A DNA stretch of 55,418 bases from Pseudohaliea sp964438205 (GCA_964438205.1 CAYTJQ010000020.1:1-55418), one strand, 5' to 3'. Shown: positions 16,501 through 24,315, counted from the first letter of the stretch. Notes: generated by a model not told the origin, from the sequence alone. Numbers and translations are program-made.

Positions 16501-17295
16501 CTGAGCGAGGTGTTGGTGACCCTCGGTTACGCGCCGACCCTGGTGACCGATAACGGGAGCGCCAGCGCGGACCTGCGCTGGTCGGGTTCGCCCTGGGCGC
16601 TGGCGCTCGAGACGCTGGAGGGGGATATCGGCGTGGAGGCGCGGGACGGCCGCCTCCTCGAGGCCAGGGGCTCCGCCGGTGCGCTCAAGGCACTCTCCCT
16701 GCTCAACCTCGCCGAGATTCTTCGTGGCCTCAGCCTGTCGCACATGTTCGAGTCCGGTATCCCCTTCGACCGCGCGGCCAGCGAGTTCCGCCTCCGCGGC
16801 GGCACCCTGCAGATACCTGCGCTGACCCTGCGCGGCGCGGCCAGCGCCTTCGAGTTCAGCGGCGTCACAAACCTCGCGGCCAGCGAGCCGTCCATCGAGG
16901 GCGAACTGGTGGTGACGCTGCCGGTGGCGAACAACCTGCCCTGGGTGGCGGCCCTGGCCGGCGGCCTGCCCGTCGCCGCCGGCGTCTACGTGGTGAGCAA
17001 GGTTTTCGAGAAGCAGGTCAAGCGCATGTCCAGCGGTGTCTACGAGGTGTCGGGGCCGCTGGGCAGCCCCGACGTGCGCCTGCGGCGGATCTTCGACGAC
17101 AGCGCGAGCATCCCGGTGGACCCGAATGGCGAGCGCATCGTCGACCCGAATGCCTCCCCTGGAGCGTCGACCGCGCCGGATGACCCGCCGGACCCGAACG
17201 CGGTGACCGCGGACGACGCGGGGGCGGCGGACCCACAGACCCCGCGGGACCCGAACGGCGCAGCGGCGGATGCCGGAGCCTCAGACCCCCGCTGA
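13525..17295 (+). CDS. yhdP: YhdP family AsmA-like envelope protein
   Basis: YhdP is a large AsmA-like protein implicated in phospholipid passage between the membranes. This 1256-residue protein has one N-terminal membrane helix (LWRLLVAGVVLLALYVAAG) and a long beta-rich periplasmic body ending in PVANNLPWVAALAGGLPVAAGVYVVSKVFEKQVKRMSSGVYEVSGPLG. A GESAPGESAPGE loop near residue 970 comes from 15-nt tandem units. The tail after ~1190 is a low-complexity stretch with recurring DPN. It starts with GTG six bases after the rng stop. Its 3' end overlaps the convergent darP gene by 15 bases. Confidence 0.92.
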   Translation: MNAAAVTRTSPFHVLAGALWRLLVAGVVLLALYVAAGRALMGNVSALQPQLLAALNERLPFTLSASSVSGRMEAFSPELVFTDLRLAFPGETIEPVQLARGSLRLAPLRSLLTQSPQASFVTLSGLSVELDQDEAGRLRLRGFGVPGDDGGLRDWLAGFLPRVRALVLEDNRVLLHRPGAQGRRARLDLTLKRSGSARTLDARIGTAVGNAATLHAEGIGNPLSPATWRGDVFLAVEAERLERLFDWLPVTVPVRAAGRAGVQLWLQQAGGRSDLRLSLAGDNLLLEGGDGGWRVPLAALAMDAALVEGQDGWTLHASDLSLAQGGRHWLLPRAQFDLRGDSLRVRSGEFRLDGIDSFLASLPSMPARLADALGVLAPRGDVRALELTLDDLRAPGDAWELTARVDDLAVESWRGAPGAAGADAFVRLYPGGGDVRIDSEGLVLAFPKVYREALAYDAVHGDLRLRWDAKQLWLRSGLLEASGEEGTARALLGLHIPFTRTTVGPAMELLVGLGDSRARYRDKYLPYRLPGTLRRWLADAIGPGRVVTGGFAWRGSLLKRNFDHLTVQLHFDVEDATVAFDPAWPPLEDFAGRLVIDDSRVSAWGEHGELAGNRVERLSAEAWRGEAGERVLAVAATLAGDAGDGLAAVKASPLAAMTGGVVEGWSAAGPVRTVLGLRIPLDDRSEPVVAVDASAEEALLRVQPGGLVFEDLSGRVGYASGSGFSSDDLAGTLWGSPVSASLSQADAEAPLALRFAGKGLPMAALFDWLPLDLPALASGEADVFGDLLLRRDQPARLTLASDLTGVALALPAPWGKAAEEPRSLAADLRLARDRVVLDLALGDRVAGRLDLADGALSGGNLRLEADWLQGALDLGGPVPRLLLDYLDLAGLPGQAGETDFDAAYRALRPVGIDILELRRAGERVGHLAFELDRDAGAIVARGIRGELFGLRSRSEEGGVLRWAGGEGALGESAPGESAPGETQFAIDVAFDDLSEVLVTLGYAPTLVTDNGSASADLRWSGSPWALALETLEGDIGVEARDGRLLEARGSAGALKALSLLNLAEILRGLSLSHMFESGIPFDRAASEFRLRGGTLQIPALTLRGAASAFEFSGVTNLAASEPSIEGELVVTLPVANNLPWVAALAGGLPVAAGVYVVSKVFEKQVKRMSSGVYEVSGPLGSPDVRLRRIFDDSASIPVDPNGERIVDPNASPGASTAPDDPPDPNAVTADDAGAADPQTPRDPNGAAADAGASDPR
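16420..16464. repeat. 15-nt tandem repeat inside yhdP
   Basis: Three 15-nt units (GAGAGTGCCCCCGGT and variants) encode EGALG-ESAPG-ESAPG in a non-conserved loop. The second and third units differ only at the last base. Confidence 0.85.
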
Positions 17296-17838
17296 CTGGA
17301 GCTCGCGCAGGTAGCGGAAGAGTTTGCGCGCCGCCGCGGGCGGGCGTGCCGCGGCCCGTTCGCGCTGCGCCTGGCGCAGCAGCTGGCGCAGGTGCTGCCG
17401 GTCCGCGCCCGGGAAGCGCTCGAGCACGGCCGGCAGGCCGTCGTCACCGCGGTCTACCAGCTGGTCGCGCAGCGCCTCCAGCTCGTGGTGCTGCGCGGCG
17501 CTGGCAGCCCGCTGCTGGTGCAGGCCGTCGAGGGCCGCCTGCAGCGGCTCCGGGTCCACGCCGCGCATGAGTTTGCCGATGAACTGCAGGTGGCGCCGCC
17601 GGGCACTGCGGCTGGTGATGCCGCGGGACTGCACGATGGCCGCCTCGAGGGCCGGGTCGTCGATGGGGATGGACTCGAGCTCCTTCGGGCTCAGCGCGCA
17701 GAGCGCCTCGCCGAGCGCCTGCCGCGCGGTCATCGCCCGCTTCAGGGCGCTCTTGCTGGGCGCTTCGTCCCGGTAGTCGTCGTCCTCAGCCATCTCGTCT
17801 TCAACCATCGGGTTCTCAGCCATCGAGTTATCAACCAT
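17281..17838 (-). CDS. darP: Ribosome biogenesis factor DarP (YjgA, DUF615)
   Basis: DarP binds the maturing 50S subunit in E. coli. This 185-residue protein has the family core SKSALKRAMTARQALGEALCALSPKELESIPIDDPALEAAIVQSRGITSRSARRRHLQFIGKLMR and the end DRQHLRQLLRQAQRE...ARKLFRYLREL. Residues 1-20 are four 5-residue repeats (MVDNS MAENP MVEDE MAEDD), each beginning with Met, so four in-frame ATGs compete as start; the acidic lead itself is common in the family. It overlaps mgtE upstream (8 nt) and convergent yhdP downstream. The usual neighbours tldD and pmbA are absent. Confidence 0.9.
   Translation of the reverse strand: MVDNSMAENPMVEDEMAEDDDYRDEAPSKSALKRAMTARQALGEALCALSPKELESIPIDDPALEAAIVQSRGITSRSARRRHLQFIGKLMRGVDPEPLQAALDGLHQQRAASAAQHHELEALRDQLVDRGDDGLPAVLERFPGADRQHLRQLLRQAQRERAAARPPAAARKLFRYLRELQSAGV
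17779..17838. repeat. 15-nt tandem repeat encoding the DarP N-terminus
   Basis: On the minus strand four consecutive 15-nt units read ATGGTTGATAACTCG, ATGGCTGAGAACCCG, ATGGTTGAAGACGAG and ATGGCTGAGGACGAC. Units one and three, and two and four, are most alike, suggesting an older 30-nt duplication. Confidence 0.85.
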
Positions 17839-19183
17839 AGAAGGCCGCCGCCAGGCCCAGGAACGCCACGAAGCCGACCACGTCGGTGACCGTGGTCAGC
17901 ACCACGCCGCCGGCGAGGGCCGGGTCGATCTTCAGGCGCTGCAGCACCAGCGGCAGTACCGCCCCGGATAGCCCCGCCGTCACCAGGTTGATCACCATGG
18001 CCGCCGCGATGATGGCGCCGAGGGCCGGGCTGTCGAACCAGAGCGCCGCGGCCGTGGCGACGATGACCGCCCAGACCACGCCGTTGATGATGCCGACATA
18101 GGCCTCGCGCAGGATCAGCCAGGTCCGGTTGCCGGCGTTGATCTGTCCCATGGCCATGGCGCGCACCAGGACCGTGACGGTCTGGGTCCCGGCGATGCCG
18201 CCCATGGAGGCGACGATGGGCATGAGCACGGCGAGGGCCACGACCTTCTCGATCGTGCCCTGGAACTGGTTGATCACCCCGGCGGCAATGAACGCCGTGA
18301 GGAGATTGATGGCGAGCCACACGGTGCGTCGCTTCGCGGTGCGCAGCACCGGGGCGAAGGTGTCCTCGTCCTCGTCGAGACCGGCGAGGGCCATGAAAGA
18401 GTGGTCGGCATCCTCGCGGATGACGTCGACCACGTCGTCGATGGTGATGCGCCCGAGGAGCCGGCCGTCGGCGTCCACCACCGGGGCGCTCACCCAGTCA
18501 TTGCGCTCGAAGCGCCGCGCCACCTCGTCGTCGGGCATGTCCACGGGAATCGCCTGCTGGCTGGTGAGCATGAGTTCCCGCACCGAGTGCGACGGGTCTG
18601 ACACCAGCAGCGTGCGCAGGGGCAGGAGGCCGACATAACGGTCGTCACGGGTGACGACGATGAGGTTGTCCGTGGCCGGGGGGATCTCCTCGTGCCGGCG
18701 GAGGTAGCGCAGCACCACGTCCAGGGTCAGGTCTGCCCGGATCGTGATGGCGTCGGTGTTCATGAGGCCGCCGGCGGTGTCGTCGGCGTAGAAGATCACC
18801 TGTTCCAGGCGCGCCCGGTCCTGGTGGTCCATGGCCTCGAGGACCTCGAAGGTGACCTCGTCCGGCAGCTGCTGCAGGATGTCGGCGACGTCGTCGTCGT
18901 CGAGCCCCTCGGTGAGCTGGGCGACCTGCGCCGGCTCGAGGGCACTCAGGAACTCGAGCTGCAGCTCGTCGCCGAGCTCGTTGAGGACCTCGCCCTGCTG
19001 GTCGTCATCGATGAGCTGCCAGAGCACCTGCCGCGAGCGCGGCGGCGAGGACTCGAGCAGGTGCGCCGCGTCCGCGGGCTCCATCTTGCGGAGCATCCGG
19101 CTGACGTCGCCGAGCGTGCCCTTCTCCAGGGCCTCCGTGACCCGGGCAAGCGGTTTTTGGCTGTGCGGTTCAGCGCTGGTCAT
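17831..19183 (-). CDS. mgtE: Magnesium transporter MgtE
   Basis: MgtE is a homodimeric Mg2+ channel gated by its cytoplasmic domains. The ~450 residues show the N domain (LGDVSRMLRKMEPADAAHLLE...VAQLTEGLDDDDVADILQQLPDE), two CBS motifs (DLTLDVVLRYLRRH...LVVTRDDRYVGLLPL and IPVDMPDDEVARRFERNDWVSAPVVDADGRLLGRITIDDVVD), and five C-terminal membrane helices with VLMPIVASMGGIAGTQTVTV and the final GGVVLTTVTDVVGF. The start at 19183 fits the family; a start at 19252 would add an unrelated lead. It is downstream of the npr gene on the same strand. Confidence 0.95.
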   Translation of the reverse strand: MTSAEPHSQKPLARVTEALEKGTLGDVSRMLRKMEPADAAHLLESSPPRSRQVLWQLIDDDQQGEVLNELGDELQLEFLSALEPAQVAQLTEGLDDDDVADILQQLPDEVTFEVLEAMDHQDRARLEQVIFYADDTAGGLMNTDAITIRADLTLDVVLRYLRRHEEIPPATDNLIVVTRDDRYVGLLPLRTLLVSDPSHSVRELMLTSQQAIPVDMPDDEVARRFERNDWVSAPVVDADGRLLGRITIDDVVDVIREDADHSFMALAGLDEDEDTFAPVLRTAKRRTVWLAINLLTAFIAAGVINQFQGTIEKVVALAVLMPIVASMGGIAGTQTVTVLVRAMAMGQINAGNRTWLILREAYVGIINGVVWAVIVATAAALWFDSPALGAIIAAAMVINLVTAGLSGAVLPLVLQRLKIDPALAGGVVLTTVTDVVGFVAFLGLAAAFYG

Positions 19184-19283
19184 CGCGTCGCTCGGTCCGG
19201 GGTGGGTGGGCGGAAGCGCTGAAATTATCCGGTAAACACCGGTCGACAACAACAGAACCCGCGCCGCGGCGGCTGCGCGGGGG

Positions 19284-19565
19284 CTACGCTTCCTCCTCGA
19301 AGCGGTTGTCGATGAGGGCGCAGAGGGCGGCGAGCGCCGCCTCGGCGTCTTCGCCCTCGGCCTCGAGGACCAGCGCCGTCCCCTTGCCCGCGGCGAGCAT
19401 CATCACCGCCATGATGCTCTTGCCGTCGACGAGGTCGCCGCCGTCGGCGCGGCCGGCCCGGATGCGGGCGGAGTAGGCCGCGGCGCAGCTGACGAACTTC
19501 GCCGCGGCCCGGGCATGCAGCCCGAGCTTGTTGATGATCATGACTTCGCGCCGCTCGGTGGCCAT
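19284..19565 (-). CDS. ptsO: HPr-like phosphocarrier of the nitrogen PTS (NPr/PtsO)
   Basis: This 93-residue HPr-fold protein passes phosphate from EI-Ntr to EIIA-Ntr. The phospho-accepting His is in INKLGLHARAAAKFV (~16), and the second helix region reads GKSIMAVMMLAAGKGTALVLEAEGEDAE. Its place behind rapZ and ptsN identifies it as the NPr/PtsO type rather than sugar-PTS HPr. The rapZ stop is 4 nt upstream of the start. Confidence 0.94.
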   Translation of the reverse strand: MATERREVMIINKLGLHARAAAKFVSCAAAYSARIRAGRADGGDLVDGKSIMAVMMLAAGKGTALVLEAEGEDAEAALAALCALIDNRFEEEA

Positions 19566-19569
19566 CGCC

Positions 19570-20421
19570 CTACGCCAGTTCCCGGTGCCGCAGGTGCACC
19601 GGTCCGTGGTGGGCCGCCAGGTGCGCGAAGAGCCGCTCGGCCATGTACACGGAGCGGTGCTGTCCGCCGGTGCAGCCGAGGGCGATGGTCAGGTAGCTGC
19701 GCGCGCCACTGGCGTAGTGCGGCAGCCAGCGGTCGAGGAACCCCGCCAGTTCGAGGAACAGTTCGCCGGTCAGGGGCTGCGCCTCGAGGAAGGCCTTGAC
19801 CGGCTCGTCGCGCCCGGTGAGCAGGCGCAGCGCCTTGCTCCAGTGCGGGTTGGGCAGCATGCGCACGTCGAACACGAGGTCGGCGTCGGCGGGCACGCCG
19901 CGCTTGAAGCCGAAGGATTGCACCAGCAGCGACAGCACCCCGGCCCCGGCGCCGACGAGGCGCTGGCGCACGGCGTCGCGCAGCTCGTGGATGGTCATCT
20001 CGCTCGTGTCGAGGGTGAGCCACGCCTCGGAGGCCAGGGGCTCGAGCAGGGCCTGTTCCCGGCGGATCGCCTCGGCCAGGGGCAGCTCGTGGCTGGCCAG
20101 CGGGTGCCGGCGGCGCGTCTCGCTGAAGCGCTTGAGGAGCGTCGCCTCGTCGGCGTCGAGGTAGAGTGTGCGCAGGCGCACGGTGTCCGGGAGCCCGGCG
20201 AGAATGTCGTCGATCCGCGACAGGTCGTCGGCGGCATTGCGGGCATCGATGCACACGGCGACGCCGGCCCCGTCGCGGCCGAGGGCCGGGGCGTGGCCGA
20301 CCAGTGCCGGCAACAGCGTCGCGGGCAGGTTGTCGATGGCGTAGTAGCCCTCGTCCTCGAGCTGGTGCAGGGCCGTACTCTTGCCCGAGCCGGAGCGGCC
20401 GCTGATGATGACGAGGTCCAC
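19570..20421 (-). CDS. rapZ: RNase adapter protein RapZ
   Basis: RapZ is a P-loop protein that in E. coli binds glucosamine-6-phosphate and guides RNase E to the GlmZ sRNA. The 283 residues start at a GTG giving VDLVIISGRSGSGKSTALHQLEDEGYYAIDNLP (Walker A at ~8-15), followed by CIDARN, and the C-terminal domain SFGFKRGVPADADLVFDVRMLPNPHW...TIALGCTGGQHRSVYMAERL. The GTG was preferred because the frame upstream of it is the antisense of ptsN coding sequence. It lies 7 nt after the ptsN stop. Confidence 0.95.
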   Translation of the reverse strand: MDLVIISGRSGSGKSTALHQLEDEGYYAIDNLPATLLPALVGHAPALGRDGAGVAVCIDARNAADDLSRIDDILAGLPDTVRLRTLYLDADEATLLKRFSETRRRHPLASHELPLAEAIRREQALLEPLASEAWLTLDTSEMTIHELRDAVRQRLVGAGAGVLSLLVQSFGFKRGVPADADLVFDVRMLPNPHWSKALRLLTGRDEPVKAFLEAQPLTGELFLELAGFLDRWLPHYASGARSYLTIALGCTGGQHRSVYMAERLFAHLAAHHGPVHLRHRELA

Positions 20422-20428
20422 GGCGGGT

Positions 20429-20887
20429 TCAGCCTTCCCAGCCGACCACGGTGTCGTAGAGGGCGCGGTCGCTGTCGCAGGCGCGCAGGGCAGAGCGCAG
20501 CGCCGGCTGGCTGAACAGGCGCGCGATGGCGGCGAGGATGTCGAGGTGCTCCTGGTGCGCCTCCTCGGGCACCAGGAGGACGAAGAGGAGGTCCACCGGC
20601 GCGTCGTCCGGGGCATCGAAGTCGGCCGGCTCGCGCAGGCGGACCAGCGCCCCCAGGGGCTGGTCACAGTTGGCGAGGCGGCAGTGCGGAATGGCGACAC
20701 CGCCACCGAGACCGGTGCTGCCCAGCTTCTCCCGGGCGAGCAGCTTGCCGATGAGATCACCGGGGTCGAGGTCCGGGTGGTCCGCCGCGACGAGCGCGGC
20801 GACCTCCTCGAAGATGGCTTTCTTGCTGGTTCCCGGCAGGTCCTGCCGGGTGCGCGTCGGCGACAGCAGTGCTTGCAGCGTTTCCAT
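20429..20887 (-). CDS. ptsN: Nitrogen PTS enzyme IIA (PtsN)
   Basis: EIIA-Ntr is the terminal phospho-acceptor of the regulatory PTS and affects potassium transport and nitrogen-related genes. The 152 residues carry TSKKAIFEEVAALVA, the phospho-His in TGLGGGVAIPHCRL (~73) and VDLLFVLLVPEEAHQEHLDILAAIARLF. It sits between hpf and rapZ in the rpoN operon, the canonical location. Confidence 0.95.
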   Translation of the reverse strand: METLQALLSPTRTRQDLPGTSKKAIFEEVAALVAADHPDLDPGDLIGKLLAREKLGSTGLGGGVAIPHCRLANCDQPLGALVRLREPADFDAPDDAPVDLLFVLLVPEEAHQEHLDILAAIARLFSQPALRSALRACDSDRALYDTVVGWEG

Positions 20888-20888
20888 G

Positions 20889-21176
20889 CTAGTGCGGCCG
20901 CGCCTTTTCCTTGTGCTTGATGAGCTGCCGGTCGAGCTTGTCAGCGAGGGCGTCGATGGCGGCGTACATGTCGTCGGATTCCGCCGCGGCGAAAAGGTCC
21001 GCGCCGGAGATGTGCACGTTGCCTTCGGCCTTTTGCACCTGCTTCTCGACGATCAGGGTCACTTCCATGTTGGTGATGTGACTGTGGTGGCGCTGCAGCC
21101 GTTCGAACTTGCTTTCCACGTACTCGCGGAGGGGATCGGTGACGTCGACGTGATGGCCGCTGATGTTGAGTTGCAT
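20889..21176 (-). CDS. hpf: Ribosome hibernation-promoting factor (short HPF)
   Basis: HPF binds the 30S decoding area and helps form inactive 100S ribosomes in stationary phase. The start at 21176 has AAGGAG 7 nt upstream and yields MQLNISGHHVDVTDPLREYVESKFERLQRHHSHI, then TLIVEKQVQKAEGNVHISGADLFAAAESDDMYAAIDALADKLDRQLIKHKEK. At 95 residues it is the short form without the C-terminal dimerisation domain. It is directly downstream of rpoN. Confidence 0.95.
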   Translation of the reverse strand: MQLNISGHHVDVTDPLREYVESKFERLQRHHSHITNMEVTLIVEKQVQKAEGNVHISGADLFAAAESDDMYAAIDALADKLDRQLIKHKEKARPH

Positions 21177-21236
21177 ACTGGACTCCTTGTGCGTTGCAAC
21201 GCAGGTATGCCCGGGTCGCTGCCGGGCGCTCATGTC

Positions 21237-22736
21237 TCAGACCAGGCGCTTGCGCTCGCTGGAAGGCGGGATGTACAGGCTGTCCCGGTACTTCGCGATC
21301 GTCCGCCTGGCTACCTTGATCCCCTGTTCCTCCAGCAGCTGCGCGAGCCGGCTGTCGCTGAGCGGCTTGCGTGGGTTCTCCGCCGCGATGAGCTTGCGGA
21401 TCAGCGCGCGGATGGCCGTGGAGGAGCAGGCGCCGCCCGTGGTCGTGGCGACGTGGCTGGAGAAAAAGTACTTCAGCTCGAAGATGCCCCGGGGCGTGTG
21501 CATGTACTTGCGCGTGGTGACCCGGGAAATGGTCGATTCGTGCATCGACACGGCCTCGGCAATGTCGTGGAGGACCAGCGGTTTCATGGCCTCCTCCCCG
21601 TACTCGAGGAAGTTGCGCTGGTGGGAGACGATCTCCGAGGCCACTTTCAGCAGGGTCTCGTTACGGCTCTGCAGGCTCTTCAGGAACCAGCGCGCCTCCT
21701 GCAGGTTGTCGCGCAGGTAGGTGTTATCGGCACTGTTGTCCGCGCGCCGGATCAGCCCCGCGTAGGTGTCGTTGATACGCAGCCGCGGTGCGATGTCCGG
21801 GTTGAGCTCGACCACCCAGCGCCCGTCGCGCTTGCGCACGAACACGTCGGGCACGACGTACTCGGTGTCGTCGGCCCCGATGCGTTTGCCGGGGAAGGGG
21901 TCGAGGGTCTGCAGCAGCTGGAGGACGCCGCGCAGCGCGTCTTCGTCGAGGCGCATGCGGCGAAGAATCTGCGCGTAGTCGCCGTTGCCGAGCTGCGCCA
22001 GGTGGCGGCTGACCAGGGTGCGGGCCTGCTCCAGCCAGGGGGTTTCCGGCGGCAGCTGTTTCAGCTGCAGGAGCAGGCATTCCTGCAGGTCGGCGGCGAA
22101 GACCCCCGTGGGCTCGAACTGCTGCAGGGCGTGGAGCACGGCGAGCACTTCGTCGCGCTCGATCTCGCCCTCGAAGTCCGCCGCGCACAGGCTGTGCAGG
22201 TCGTCCACGGTGCTGGTGAGGCGGCCGCTGTCGTCGGTGGCATCGATGATGGTCAGCGCGATCGCGCGGTCGAGGTCTGACAGGCGGGTGAGGTTGAGCT
22301 GCCAGAGCAGGTGGTCGTGGAGGCTCTGGACGCTGGCGTTGCGACTGTCCATGTCGTAGTCGGCGCCTTCCGCCCCCGGGCCCGGTGCCGAGGGCGCGGA
22401 AGAGGGGACCAGGTCCTCCCACTGCGTGTCCACGGGCAGGTCCTCGGGCATGGTCGGCTCGTAGTCGCCGCTCTCGCCGTCACCGGCGGCGGTGCGCTCG
22501 AGGCTCTCCAGCGGGCCCTCGCCGGTGCTCGCGGTGAGCGGCTCCTCGGGGTCGGAACGCTCCAGGGGTCCGTCGTCCTCGCCCTCGTCGAGCTCGAGCA
22601 TCGGGTTGCTCTGCAGCACCTGCTGGATCTCCAGCTGCAGGTCCAGCGTCGACAGCTGCAGCAGCTTGATCGCCTGCTGCAGCTGCGGCGTCATGGTCAG
22701 CTGCTGGCCCAGCTTGAGTTGCAGTGCTTGCTTCAT
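21237..22736 (-). CDS. rpoN: RNA polymerase sigma-54 factor RpoN
   Basis: Sigma-54 directs RNA polymerase to -24/-12 promoters and needs enhancer-binding ATPases. Region I begins MKQALQLKLGQQLTMTPQLQQAIKLLQLS; an acidic Ser/Gly-rich linker follows (~50-115); the core-binding and HTH regions include HESTISRVTTRKYMHTPRGIFELKYFFSS; and the RpoN box ARRTIAKYR is near residue ~480. The length of 499 is normal. A candidate sigma-70-type promoter lies just upstream (see separate entry). lptB lies 234 nt upstream on the same strand, so rpoN may have its own promoter. Confidence 0.97.
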   Translation of the reverse strand: MKQALQLKLGQQLTMTPQLQQAIKLLQLSTLDLQLEIQQVLQSNPMLELDEGEDDGPLERSDPEEPLTASTGEGPLESLERTAAGDGESGDYEPTMPEDLPVDTQWEDLVPSSAPSAPGPGAEGADYDMDSRNASVQSLHDHLLWQLNLTRLSDLDRAIALTIIDATDDSGRLTSTVDDLHSLCAADFEGEIERDEVLAVLHALQQFEPTGVFAADLQECLLLQLKQLPPETPWLEQARTLVSRHLAQLGNGDYAQILRRMRLDEDALRGVLQLLQTLDPFPGKRIGADDTEYVVPDVFVRKRDGRWVVELNPDIAPRLRINDTYAGLIRRADNSADNTYLRDNLQEARWFLKSLQSRNETLLKVASEIVSHQRNFLEYGEEAMKPLVLHDIAEAVSMHESTISRVTTRKYMHTPRGIFELKYFFSSHVATTTGGACSSTAIRALIRKLIAAENPRKPLSDSRLAQLLEEQGIKVARRTIAKYRDSLYIPPSSERKRLV

Positions 22737-22776
22737 GATGACGACGGGGAAGCGTTCCCTTGCCCTGTTTCAATGC

Positions 22777-22806
22777 AGTGTAGCGCCGGCCCGCCGGCGC
22801 TGGCAA
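22777..22806 (-). promoter_or_regulatory. Candidate rpoN promoter with palindromic spacer
   Basis: On the minus strand TTGCCA (22806-22801) and TACACT (22782-22777) are separated by 18 nt. The spacer is a perfect inverted repeat, GCGCCGGC-CC-GCCGGCGC. The -10 ends ~40 nt before the rpoN start. The same spacer could form a strong hairpin in read-through RNA from lptB. Confidence 0.5.
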
Positions 22807-22970
22807 CGGACTGGCGCGGAAATTGCAGAAGTTTGTAAAGACGAGTTGATTGACTTTTGACGCCCGTCACGAACTGCGGCGAAGCGCGCCCGCTCGGGCC
22901 TCGAAACGCCCCCCGGAACGCCCCCTGAAGGCCCTCGGGAACCGGGCCGCCAGGGATCGCCGGGAACCCG

Positions 22971-23696
22971 TCAGAGACGGAAGGTATCGCCGAGATAGAC
23001 CTTGCGCACTTCCGGGTTGTCGAGCACGGCCTGGGGGGGGCCGGCGGCGATAATGCGACCCTCGCCGACGATGTAGGCGGTTTCGCAGATGTCGAGGGTC
23101 TCGCGGACGTTGTGGTCGGTGATCAGGACGCCGATGCCGCGGTGCTGGAGGTGGCGGATGATCTCCTTGATATCCGATACGGAGATCGGGTCCACGCCGG
23201 CAAAGGGCTCGTCGAGGAGAATGAACGCCGGTTCCGTGGCCAGCGCCCGGGCGATCTCCACGCGCCGACGCTCGCCGCCGGAGAGGGCCTGGCCGAGGCT
23301 GTCGCGCAGGTGGGCGACATGGAACTCCTCGAGCAGTTCGTCCCGGCGCTCGCGGCGCTGGGCGCGGGAGAGGTCCCGCCGGGTCTCCAGGATGGCCATG
23401 AGGTTGTCGCCCACGGACAGCTTGCGGAACACGGAGGCTTCCTGGGGCAGGTAGCCGATGCCCCGGCGCGCGCGCGCGTGCATCGGCAGGCCGATGATGT
23501 CCTCGCCATCGATGGTGATCTGCCCGGCATCGGCGCGGATGATGCCGACGATCATGTAGAAGCAGGTCGTCTTGCCGGCCCCGTTCGGGCCGAGCAGGCC
23601 GACCACCTGGGCGCTTTCCACGGCGAGGGACACGTCCCGGACCACGGGGCGCCCGGCGTAGGCCTTGGCCAGCTTATTCGCCTTCAGTTCCGCCAT
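22971..23696 (-). CDS. lptB: LPS export ABC transporter ATPase LptB
   Basis: LptB is the cytoplasmic ATPase that with LptFG extracts LPS from the inner membrane. It shows Walker A GLLGPNGAGKTTCFYM (~37), the Q-loop region LPQEASVFRKLSV, the signature LSGGERRRVEIARALA, Walker B FILLDEPFAGVDP and the switch His in GVLITDHNVRETL. The start at 23696 gives the normal 241 residues and lies inside the end of lptA (23-nt overlap). lptC is not found in the cluster. Confidence 0.97.
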   Translation of the reverse strand: MAELKANKLAKAYAGRPVVRDVSLAVESAQVVGLLGPNGAGKTTCFYMIVGIIRADAGQITIDGEDIIGLPMHARARRGIGYLPQEASVFRKLSVGDNLMAILETRRDLSRAQRRERRDELLEEFHVAHLRDSLGQALSGGERRRVEIARALATEPAFILLDEPFAGVDPISVSDIKEIIRHLQHRGIGVLITDHNVRETLDICETAYIVGEGRIIAAGPPQAVLDNPEVRKVYLGDTFRL

Positions 23697-24315
23697 CGGG
23701 CGGCGCTCCTGCGTCGGTCCCGCTGTCACCGCCCGCGGCGGGCGCCGGGGCCGGCGCGTCCTCCCGCTCAGCGGGCTCCGCTTCGCTGCCGCCGGCACTG
23801 TCCGCCGGGTCCTCGGCTTCTTCGGCCAGGCGCGACGGGATCACCACCTGTACCCGCTCGCCGCCGCTTTCTGCCGCATCGGCACGCACCAGTTGCTCGC
23901 GGATCAGGTAGTCGATGCGCTCGCCGCGCACCGTGGCGCCGTCCTGTTCGACCTCGGCCTGCTGTTCGAGCAGGACGCGCTCCTCGGCGGTGAAATAGGT
24001 GATACGCCGGGCGGCGGCGTGGATCACGGCCTCGTCGACCTCGGGCTGCTGCTGCATGCGGGCCGGCTCGCCGGTGGCGACCACGCGCTCGGCGAGGTCC
24101 CGGCTGTGGTAGATGGTGAGCTCGTCGGCCTCGATGACCAGGCTGCCCTGCACCAGGCGCACGGCGCCGCTGTAGATCGTCTCGCCGGCCTTTTCATCGC
24201 GCACGGCGCGGTCGGCCTCGACGGCAATGGGCTGTTCCCGGTCCCCGGGCAGCGCCTGCACCGCGGGTGCGAGCAGCGCGGCAGCGGCCAGCAGCAGGAG
24301 ACCGAGTGGCTTCAA
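23674..24315 (-). CDS. lptA: LPS transport periplasmic protein LptA
   Basis: LptA forms the beta-jellyroll bridge that carries LPS across the periplasm. It has a signal peptide (MKPLGLLLLAAAALLAPAVQA) and an OstA core with PIAVEADRAVRDEKAGETIYSGAVRLVQGSLVIEADELTIYHS, RITYFTAEERVLLEQQAEVEQDGATVRGERIDYLI and the end GGERVQVVIPS. The last ~45 residues form an acidic, Pro/Ala/Gly-rich tail that is not part of the core fold. Its start overlaps the kdsC stop by 4 nt, so no space remains for lptC, which normally lies between the two. Confidence 0.92.
   Translation of the reverse strand: MKPLGLLLLAAAALLAPAVQALPGDREQPIAVEADRAVRDEKAGETIYSGAVRLVQGSLVIEADELTIYHSRDLAERVVATGEPARMQQQPEVDEAVIHAAARRITYFTAEERVLLEQQAEVEQDGATVRGERIDYLIREQLVRADAAESGGERVQVVIPSRLAEEAEDPADSAGGSEAEPAEREDAPAPAPAAGGDSGTDAGAPPDGGTEGE

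Noticed and set aside
11971..16743. A 1590-codon minus-strand open frame opposite rng and yhdP
   Set aside because: It is antisense to two clear genes, has low-complexity Gly/Ala/Arg/Gln composition and shows no domain; long shadow frames are normal at this GC content.
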